Positions 58,470 to 64,000 of a stretch of DNA of 64,000 nucleotides are shown here, one piece after another. How positions within the stretch are numbered: the stretch's first letter is position 1; every line of letters begins with the position of its first letter. The DNA comes from Lysobacteraceae bacterium PS02340. GTDB taxonomy: Bacteria; Pseudomonadota; Gammaproteobacteria; Xanthomonadales; Xanthomonadaceae. Made by a program: the position numbers and the translations under genes. The DNA lies in the NCBI GenBank assembly GCA_029959605.1, contig JASCOC010000001.1, positions 248,001-312,000 on the forward strand. Direction: 5' to 3'. The notes beneath the pieces were generated by a model. It saw only the letters and a list, made by a program, of their open reading frames with translations. It searched no databases and had not been told where the DNA came from.

Positions 58470-59395
58470 GGCGCGCGATCACCGAACAGTGCGCGCAGCA
58501 CGGACTCCGGCGGCGTATCGATCACGTGTGTGGCGAAGCGGATGCCGGCCGCGGCGAGCCGCGCCGCCAGCGCGTGTCGCGCCGCCCCGAAGCGCGCGAG
58601 GTACTCCGTGCGCAGCGCAGGACCATCGCCGAGCAGCGACTCGCCGGCCTCAGGTTCAACGAAGCGGCGTCCGTCGCGGAACGGGAAATCCCGCTCGTCC
58701 GCGGTCAGCACCTGCAACGCGACCACGTCGCGGCCGGCGTTGGCCAGCTGCACCAGGTGCTCGACCGCGGCGTCGTCGAACCAGTCGCCGATCGCAATGA
58801 GAAGATCGCCACGCGCGATGCGACCCCACGCGGGCGCCAGCGCTTTCGCATCGGGCCATTCGCCCTGCGGACGCACCGCGGCCATGGCATGCCGCAGCCG
58901 GTCGCGCTGACGTGGCCCGGTGCCCGGGGTCACCAGCGCGACACCCGCGCCACCGCACAGCACCAGGCCGCAGGCATCGCCCTGCCGCTGCGCGATCTCG
59001 TAGATGCAGGTCGCCAGCAAACACGCGACATCGAAGCGCGTGCGCGTCGTCGCGGCCTCGTCGGCTTGGGTCATCGATGCGGTGGTGTCGAGCAGCACCC
59101 ACGCGCGCACGGGGCTGTCGCGTTCGGCCTCACGCACGAAGAAACGATCGCTGCGTGCGTAGAGCTTCCAGTCGATCTGCCGCGGCTCGTCGCCGGATTC
59201 GTAGGCGCGGTACTGGGAGAATTCGAGCCCGCTGCCGCGGTTGCGACTCGCATGATGGCCGATGCCCTGTCGCCCGAGCGCACGACGCGGCCGCAGACGC
59301 AGGGTCGCCAGCCATGATCGCAACGCAGGCGACAGCAGGTCGCCCGCGGCATCGACCGCGGGCGTTCCGGGTGCATCGGGTCCCGCAGTCGCCAT
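58466..59395 (-). CDS. DUF58 (VWA-like) protein
   Basis: A 309-residue protein with the DUF58 hallmark SGLEFSQYRAYESGDEPRQI followed by DWKLYARSDRFFVRE, and a VWA-like domain with degenerate MIDAS (LLDTTASM, 102-108). The usual N-terminal membrane helices of some DUF58 proteins are absent. In MoxR systems DUF58 proteins are the substrates or partners of the ATPase. 8 bp after moxR. Confidence 0.9.
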   Translation of the reverse strand: MATAGPDAPGTPAVDAAGDLLSPALRSWLATLRLRPRRALGRQGIGHHASRNRGSGLEFSQYRAYESGDEPRQIDWKLYARSDRFFVREAERDSPVRAWVLLDTTASMTQADEAATTRTRFDVACLLATCIYEIAQRQGDACGLVLCGGAGVALVTPGTGPRQRDRLRHAMAAVRPQGEWPDAKALAPAWGRIARGDLLIAIGDWFDDAAVEHLVQLANAGRDVVALQVLTADERDFPFRDGRRFVEPEAGESLLGDGPALRTEYLARFGAARHALAARLAAAGIRFATHVIDTPPESVLRALFGDRAP

Positions 59396-59403
59396 CGCGG
59401 GAA

Positions 59404-60405
59404 TCAGCGTGCCGGCGCGGGCAAGGCGCGCAGCAGGCCGGCGATCACCGCGTCGGCATCGATCTGCGCGGCCTCGGCCGCGAACGACAGCACGAGTCGA
59501 TGGCGCAGCACCGGCGCGAGCAAGGCCGCGACATCGTCGCGTGTCGCCGCGAGCCGACCCTGCAGCAACGCACGCGCCTTCGCCGCGAGCACCAGCGACT
59601 GGCCCGCACGCGGACCCGCGCCCCAGCGCACGTACTCGCGCACGACCTCTGGCGCGCCCTCGCCCGGCCGCGTCGCACGCACCAGCGCGGTGATCCACGC
59701 GAGCAGGTCTTCGCTGACGTGCACCTGGCGCACCAGCGCCTGCAGCGCGAGCACCGCGTCGGCGCCCATGACGCGCGGCACTTCGGCCCCGGCCGTGCCC
59801 GTGGTGCGCGCGAGGATCGCCTGCTCTTCATCCGCATCGGGATAGCCGAGCGCGACGTGCAGCAGGAAGCGGTCGAGCTGCGCCTCGGGCAAGGGATAGG
59901 TGCCGGCCTGTTCGATCGGATTCTGCGTCGCCAGCACGAAGAACGGCCGCGGCAGCGCACGCGTGACGCCGGCATGGCTGACGGTGTGCTCGGCCATCGC
60001 TTCCAGCAATGCAGCCTGGGTCTTGGGTGGCGTGCGGTTGAGTTCATCGGCCAGCAGCAGCTGGGTGAACACCGGGCCTTCCTGGAACCGGAAGTGGCGC
60101 TTGCCGGTGCCATGATCTTCCTCGAGCAGTTCGGTGCCGAGCAGATCGCTGGGCATCAGGTCGGGCGTGAACTGCACGCGCCGGAAGCCCAGATCGAGCG
60201 CCTGCCCCAGCGTGCGCACCAGCAATGTCTTGCCGAGCCCGGGCACGCCTTCGAGCAGCACGTGACCGCCGGCGAGCAGCGCGACCAGCAGTTGTTCGAC
60301 GACGTCGGCCTGGCCGACGACCGCGCGGCCGATCGCGGCGCGCAAGGCGTCGAGCTCCGCGAGACGGGCCTGCAGGTCGGCTTCGGTGGGAGCGGTGTCG
60401 GTCAT
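59404..60405 (-). CDS. MoxR family AAA+ ATPase
   Basis: A 333-residue AAA+ ATPase of the MoxR group: Walker A GVPGLGKT (53-60), Walker B LLLADE (116-121), sensor 1 ATQNP, and the lid domain with arginine fingers. MoxR ATPases remodel or insert metal into partner VWA proteins. DUF58 lies just downstream. Confidence 0.95.
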   Translation of the reverse strand: MTDTAPTEADLQARLAELDALRAAIGRAVVGQADVVEQLLVALLAGGHVLLEGVPGLGKTLLVRTLGQALDLGFRRVQFTPDLMPSDLLGTELLEEDHGTGKRHFRFQEGPVFTQLLLADELNRTPPKTQAALLEAMAEHTVSHAGVTRALPRPFFVLATQNPIEQAGTYPLPEAQLDRFLLHVALGYPDADEEQAILARTTGTAGAEVPRVMGADAVLALQALVRQVHVSEDLLAWITALVRATRPGEGAPEVVREYVRWGAGPRAGQSLVLAAKARALLQGRLAATRDDVAALLAPVLRHRLVLSFAAEAAQIDADAVIAGLLRALPAPAR

Positions 60406-60457
60406 GCGTGCCTCGAAAAGTGCAGGTGTGGACGCGCGCCCACACGAGAAATGCGTG

Positions 60458-61156
60458 TCATGCGCTCAAGGCATACATGACGATGTTGACCGCGAACTTG
60501 GTGTTGTCCTCGGCCAGGAAACGCTTGTTGCGCCAGTCGTAGTCCCACTCGCAGCCGTAATCCTTGTTGCTGTAGAGCACGGCCAGGCGCCCGTCGATCG
60601 TGATGCCCTTCAGATAGTCGTGCACCAGATCGTCGCCCCAGCCGTTGAGTTCGAAGCTCGTCGCTGGTGGCCCGTCCGGGAACTGGAAGAAGCTGCGGTA
60701 GAGCGCATGATTGTTCGGCAGCTTCTTCAGCGCGGTCGCGCCGAAGGTCGCCGCCATCTGCGCCTCGAAGGACTTCGCGAACAACCCGTCGATGTCGTGG
60801 TTGCAGTCGTCGACGAACACGAAGCCACCGCCGCGTACGTAACGCTCGAAGTTGCGCCGCTCGGCCGGACTGAATTCGACCAGCTTGTGCCCGGCGAGAT
60901 AGCAGAACGGCGACGCCAGCATCTTCGGATCCGACAGCGCGACCACGCGCTCCTCGGGATCGACCCGCAGGCTGGTGTAGTCGATCAGCGAGGTGATGAC
61001 GTTGGACGGCATCCGCTGGTCCACGTCCCAGTTGCCGGATTCATAGCGCAGGCGGGTGAACCAGAAGTCGTAGCGGGCGGACTGGGCCGCGACAGGCGGC
61101 AGCGCGAGTGTTGCCGCGCTGGCGAGCAGCAGTTGCAGGGATTGGCGGCGGTTCAT
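60458..61156 (-). CDS. DUF4159 domain protein, exported
   Basis: A 232-residue protein with a signal peptide that looks Tat-like (NRRQSLQLLLASAATLALP) and a DUF4159 domain: YDFWFTRLRYESGNWDVDQR, FCYLAGHKLVEFSPAERRNF, GGGFVFVDDCNHDIDG. DUF4159 is a Rossmann-like domain common in MoxR/Bat clusters. The frame stays open upstream through the (CAAAGC)n tract, but ATG 61156 puts the signal peptide at the terminus. First gene of the operon. Confidence 0.87.
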   Translation of the reverse strand: MNRRQSLQLLLASAATLALPPVAAQSARYDFWFTRLRYESGNWDVDQRMPSNVITSLIDYTSLRVDPEERVVALSDPKMLASPFCYLAGHKLVEFSPAERRNFERYVRGGGFVFVDDCNHDIDGLFAKSFEAQMAATFGATALKKLPNNHALYRSFFQFPDGPPATSFELNGWGDDLVHDYLKGITIDGRLAVLYSNKDYGCEWDYDWRNKRFLAEDNTKFAVNIVMYALSA

Positions 61157-61206
61157 CGCTCTCACGCTGCCGCAAGCTTGAGGAGTCGCCGATGCAGCAC
61201 GTACTT

Positions 61207-61290
61207 GCTTTGGCTTTGGCTTTGGCTTTGGCTTTGGCTTTGGCTTTGGCTTTGGCTTTGGCTTTGGCTTTGGCTTTGGCTTTGGCTTTG
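61207..61290 (+). repeat. Perfect hexanucleotide tandem repeat (GCTTTG)14
   Basis: Fourteen uninterrupted copies of GCTTTG (84 bp), ending in GCTTTGCAAAG. On the minus strand (CAAAGC) it is 50 bp upstream of the DUF4159 start, so its length may vary by slippage and alter promoter spacing or leader structure. As a multiple of 3 it cannot shift a frame. Confidence 0.97.
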
Positions 61291-61316
61291 CAAAGAATGG
61301 TCCATGCAGGGTCCAG

Positions 61317-61474
61317 ACCCGGAGAGCGCCGCACATGGATGTGCGGCGTTTTTCGACCGAGCCATGGATGGCGAGTCGAAAAATCCCGGAATGAATGACT
61401 CACCATGACGCTGTGATCGGGGAGACGTTTTTCTTTGGTTCCGTTTCTTTTGGCGTCTACCAAAAGAAATGAAC
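61317..61474 (+). repeat. Dispersed repeat element, copy A
   Basis: Begins ACCCGGAG, then a GC hairpin with T-run (61327-61353), CGAGTCGAAAAAT, GGTTCCGTTTCTTTTGG and the hairpin TTTCTTTTGG-CGTCTA-CCAAAAGAAA (61444-61469), ending AAATGAAC. The same blocks recur in order in copy B on the other strand. Confidence 0.8.
61327..61353 (+). terminator. Rho-independent-type hairpin within repeat copy A
   Basis: CGCCGCACAT-GG-ATGTGCGGCG (perfect 10-bp stem) followed by TTTTT on the plus strand. Confidence 0.7.
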
Positions 61475-61575
61475 TCGGCCGCGTCAGCGGACGAAAGCGT
61501 TTGATCCTCGCCTCTATCGGCACCTTCGGCGAGACGAGCAGAGCCCAGAGCTTCCACTCGCCTTGCGGCGAGCGG

Positions 61576-61730
61576 GTTCATTTCTTTTGCTGGCCCAAAA
61601 GAAACGGAACCAAAGAAAACGGCCTCCCCGACGGAGCTCACCCGGCGTGTCACTTGTTCCGGAATTTTTCGACTCGCCATCCTGGCTCGGTCGGAAAACG
61701 GCGGGCATCCATGCCCGCCGCCCTCCGGGT
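61576..61730 (-). repeat. Dispersed repeat element, copy B (inverted)
   Basis: Imperfect inverted copy of 61317-61474. On the minus strand: ACCCGGAG, hairpin GGCGGGCAT-GG-ATGCCCGCC then TTTTC, CGAGTCGAAAAAT, GGTTCCGTTTCTTTTGG, CAAAAGAAATGAAC. Sequence differs but the hairpins are conserved by compensation. Confidence 0.8.
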
Positions 61731-61804
61731 TTGCGATCTGCATCGCGTGCGTCGCGGAAAGCGAGCACTTTCCACGACGAGCGCAGAACCGCGAACCGAA
61801 TGCC

Positions 61805-63139
61805 TCAGACCGCATCCGACAACGACGTGAACGTGAAGTCCCTGAGCCGCATCGGCGGCAGCATCATCACCATCGACGACTCGTCGCCACCCACGCGTAC
61901 CGGGCGCCCCAGTTCGTCGATGTTGTTGAGCATGATCACCGGCGACTCGTTGAAGCGGAAGTTCTTGACCGGATGCTTGATCTCGCCGTTCTCGATGTAG
62001 AACGTGCCGTCGCGGGTGAGACCCGTCAGCAGCACGGTCTGCGGATCGACCATACGGATATACCAGGTGCGCGTGACCAGGATGCCGCGATCGGTGCCGC
62101 GGATGAGGTCGGCCGTGGTGCCCTCGCCGCCCGACATCAGCAGGTTACCCGGACGACCCACCGCGCGCTTGCCCTGCTGCTGCGCCCAGAAGCGCGAGTA
62201 GTCGAGGTTGGCGATCTTGCCGTTCTCGATGATCGGCATCTTCTCGCGCGGCAGACCCTCGCCGTCCCACGGCATCACGGCCGCTTCGGGGTGCCACGGA
62301 TCGGCGACGATGTTGACGCGCGGGTCGTAGACCTGTTCGCCGAGCTTGTTGCCGCCGCCGCGCTTGGACAGGAAGCTGCGACCTTCATCGGCGGTGCGCG
62401 CGTCGAAGAACCGCATCATGAAACTGATCAGGCCCGCGGCCGCGGCCGGCTCCAGGATCACCGTGTACTTGCCCGGCTCCAAGGCCTTGGCCTCGGCCGA
62501 ATCACTGGCCTTTCGCATCGCCACGCGGATGTCGCGGCCGGCATCGAACGCGCTGGCGTCCTTGAGATTGCGGCCCACCCAGCCCGAACCGCGGCCGTCT
62601 TCGGTGCGCACGGTGCAGGTGTAGTTGAAGTTCGTCGCCTGCTGGTAGCCGAAGTTGCCGTTGCTGTTGGCGAAGGCGACGAAGTTCTTGCCGTCGTCGA
62701 GGAAGCCTGCGGCGATCAACTGCTCGGCGCGACAAGGAGTGATCGAACCGGCGGCGACCTGGGCGCGGAATTCCGGCGTGATCGCGGCCGTCGATTCGCT
62801 GAAGGTCGGGCTGGGGCGATACTCCTGCTTGCCGATCGCCGGCAGGAATTCCGGATTCTCGGGCGCCAGGCGCGCGAGGTCTTCGGCGCGCTTGACCACG
62901 CTGCGCAGCGAAGCGTCGTCGAAGGCATTGATGCTGGCCGTGCCGACGCGCTTGCCGAACGCGACCTGCACCGCGAGGTCGGCATTGCTGACGATGCCGC
63001 TGGTGGACACGTTGTTGAGCGCGAAGCGGATGTTGCCGTCGACGGAACCGGCCAGCGTGGCCGTGCATTCGTCGGCGGTGGACAGGGCGACGGTCTTCTC
63101 GAGGATCTCGCGCGCCTGGGCTTCGGTGAAGATGGTCAT
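61805..63139 (-). CDS. TldD/PmbA family protein, non-HExxxH partner (TldE type)
   Basis: A 444-residue protein of the TldD/PmbA (TldE) fold: STADECTATLAGSVDGNIRF, RVGTASINAFDDASLRSV, YTVILEPAAAAGLISFMM, and C-terminal GLTRDGTFYIENGEIKHPVK. No HExxxH motif, so it is the TldE-like, non-catalytic partner of the gene upstream. 12 bp separates them. Confidence 0.9.
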   Translation of the reverse strand: MTIFTEAQAREILEKTVALSTADECTATLAGSVDGNIRFALNNVSTSGIVSNADLAVQVAFGKRVGTASINAFDDASLRSVVKRAEDLARLAPENPEFLPAIGKQEYRPSPTFSESTAAITPEFRAQVAAGSITPCRAEQLIAAGFLDDGKNFVAFANSNGNFGYQQATNFNYTCTVRTEDGRGSGWVGRNLKDASAFDAGRDIRVAMRKASDSAEAKALEPGKYTVILEPAAAAGLISFMMRFFDARTADEGRSFLSKRGGGNKLGEQVYDPRVNIVADPWHPEAAVMPWDGEGLPREKMPIIENGKIANLDYSRFWAQQQGKRAVGRPGNLLMSGGEGTTADLIRGTDRGILVTRTWYIRMVDPQTVLLTGLTRDGTFYIENGEIKHPVKNFRFNESPVIMLNNIDELGRPVRVGGDESSMVMMLPPMRLRDFTFTSLSDAV

Positions 63140-63151
63140 GGTGGGATCTCC

Positions 63152-64000
63152 TTAGCCGAGCGAACGCGCGGTGTTGATGACGTTGATGCCGTTGAAGCGC
63201 GCGGTCGAGGAACCGTGCGAAACCGCCGAAACCTGGCTCGGCTGGCCCTTGCCGTCGAAGAACGAACCACCGAGGCGATAGTCGCTCTCGTCGCAGATCG
63301 CGACGCAGGCGTTCCAGAATTCCGGCGTGCGGATCTGGTAGGCCACGTCCTCGATCATGCCGGTGATCGCGCCGTTCTTGATCTCGTAGAACAGCTGGCC
63401 GCCGAACTGCGCGTTGTAGCGCTGCTGATCGATCGAGAACGAACCGTCGCCGACGATGTAGATTCCGTCCTCGACGTCCTTGATCATGTCCGCGACGCTC
63501 AGCTTCGCCTTGCCCGGCGCCAGCGAGACGTTGGGCATGCGCTGGAACTGCACGCTCGACCACGAGTCGGCGTAGCAGCAGCCGTCGGATTCGGTCTTGC
63601 CGAGGATGTGGGCCTGGTCGCGGATCGCCTGGTAATCGACCAGCTTGCCGTCGGTGATCATGTTCCAGCGCTTGGTCGCCACGCCTTCGTCGTCAAAGCC
63701 CACGGCGCCGAGGCTGCCTGCCTGGGTCTTGTCGGCGAACACGGTGACGATGTCGCTGCCGTACTGGAAGCGCTGCTCGCGCTTGTCGAGCGTGGCGAAG
63801 CTGGTACCGGCGTAGTTGGCTTCGTAGCCGAGCACGCGGTCGAGTTCGAGCGGATGGCCGATCGCCTCGTGGATGGTGAGCCAGGTGTGCGAGGGGTCGA
63901 GCACGAGGTCGTAGCGGCCCGGCTTGACCGTCGGCGCCTTGAGCTTCTCCTGTGCCTGCTTCGCCGCGGCGATCGCGTCCTCGCGCATGTCGTAGGAGTT
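63152..64000 (-). CDS. TldD-type metalloprotease, C-terminal part (runs off right edge)
   Basis: The last 282 residues of a TldD-type zinc metalloprotease: YDLVLDPSHTWLTIHEAIGH with the HExxxH motif, and FYEIKNGAITGMIEDVAYQI near the end. The N-terminus lies beyond the window. Forms an active/inactive pair with the next gene; TldD-TldE complexes cleave unfolded peptides in the cytoplasm. Confidence 0.92.
   Translation of the reverse strand, partial: NSYDMREDAIAAAKQAQEKLKAPTVKPGRYDLVLDPSHTWLTIHEAIGHPLELDRVLGYEANYAGTSFATLDKREQRFQYGSDIVTVFADKTQAGSLGAVGFDDEGVATKRWNMITDGKLVDYQAIRDQAHILGKTESDGCCYADSWSSVQFQRMPNVSLAPGKAKLSVADMIKDVEDGIYIVGDGSFSIDQQRYNAQFGGQLFYEIKNGAITGMIEDVAYQIRTPEFWNACVAICDESDYRLGGSFFDGKGQPSQVSAVSHGSSTARFNGINVINTARSLG

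Larger units (their letters stand above)
61157..61804. other. Repeat-rich intergenic region, no gene supported
   Basis: 648 bp between the two minus-strand TldD-like genes and the DUF4159 operon. It contains the (GCTTTG)14 tract, and an imperfect inverted repeat (arms 61317-61474 and 61576-61730). Open frames crossing it encode low-complexity or repeat-derived peptides and are not credible proteins. Confidence 0.8.

Noticed and set aside
61207-61290. Hexamer tract considered as a CRISPR array
   Set aside because: Units are contiguous without spacers and there are no cas genes.
61162-61815. Open frames across the repeat-rich gap with Lys-Pro, Gln-Ser or Leu-Ala repeats
   Set aside because: They arise from the hexamer and the dispersed repeat; no ribosome binding site, no conserved domain.

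Overview
The window is high-GC bacterial chromosome with tightly packed genes on both strands. No rRNA, tRNA, CRISPR array, prophage or insertion sequence was recognised. Gene content (leuS-lptE-holA-nadD-rsfS-rlmH, maf-rng, a chromosomal subclass B3 metallo-beta-lactamase, an intracellular PHB depolymerase, secreted S8 and M16 peptidases) and the dispersed repeats (TTCCGGCG-AA-CGCCGGAA palindromes and a larger TTTCTTTTGG-containing element) point to a gammaproteobacterium of the Xanthomonadaceae/Lysobacteraceae, probably close to Lysobacter or Luteimonas. The genus is an inference.

Layout. 1-1326 (minus): 5' part of rng, and maf. 1446-3337 (plus): a SIMPL-domain periplasmic protein, a 57-residue hydrophilic protein and a TonB-like protein, followed by an inverted pair of REP palindromes. 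3726-9786 (minus): the housekeeping run leuS, lptE, holA, nadD, rsfS, rlmH. 9880-13052 (plus): a CHASE3-GAF-GGDEF cyclase and a secreted amidohydrolase. 13074-14309 (minus): a compact operon of DUF2178-like membrane protein, small XRE-type regulator and DUF998-like membrane protein, whose promoter carries a perfect CATGTCAA-N6-TTGACATG operator-like site. 14446-26676 (mainly plus): CnoX chaperedoxin, a DUF4442 hotdog protein, an FAD-dependent oxidoreductase, a Ser/Thr kinase with a shrunken FGE-like domain, DUF502 and DUF885 proteins, a BASS transporter and the B3 beta-lactamase. 26825-38031 (mainly minus): an active/inactive M16 peptidase pair, a DAACS symporter, an S8 protease and a 1393-residue trimeric autotransporter with a 341-residue internal duplication. 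38269-40346: a histidine kinase and a response regulator encoded tail to tail with overlapping ends.

40510-47002 holds an alkaline phosphatase and genes for storage-polymer use: 3-hydroxybutyrate dehydrogenase translationally coupled to a patatin, a HemJ-like membrane protein, a methyltransferase and PhaZ. PhaZ would depolymerise PHB and the dehydrogenase would feed the monomer to acetoacetate. 47094-51954 holds a PadR-type regulator with its membrane partner, a lipoprotein PPIase, two GNAT genes (one is a frameshifted speG), a small acidic protein and a Tat-exported aldo/keto reductase.

52110-64000 (minus) is the most system-like region: two adjacent TldD/PmbA-type genes, a repeat-rich gap with a perfect (GCTTTG)14 tract, then DUF4159, MoxR ATPase, DUF58, BatA-N, DUF4175, a large membrane protein, a GFA-family protein and a DUF4349 lipoprotein, most of them overlapping by ATGA or nearly so. 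The architecture suggests an AAA+ (MoxR)-driven envelope complex; its substrate is unknown.
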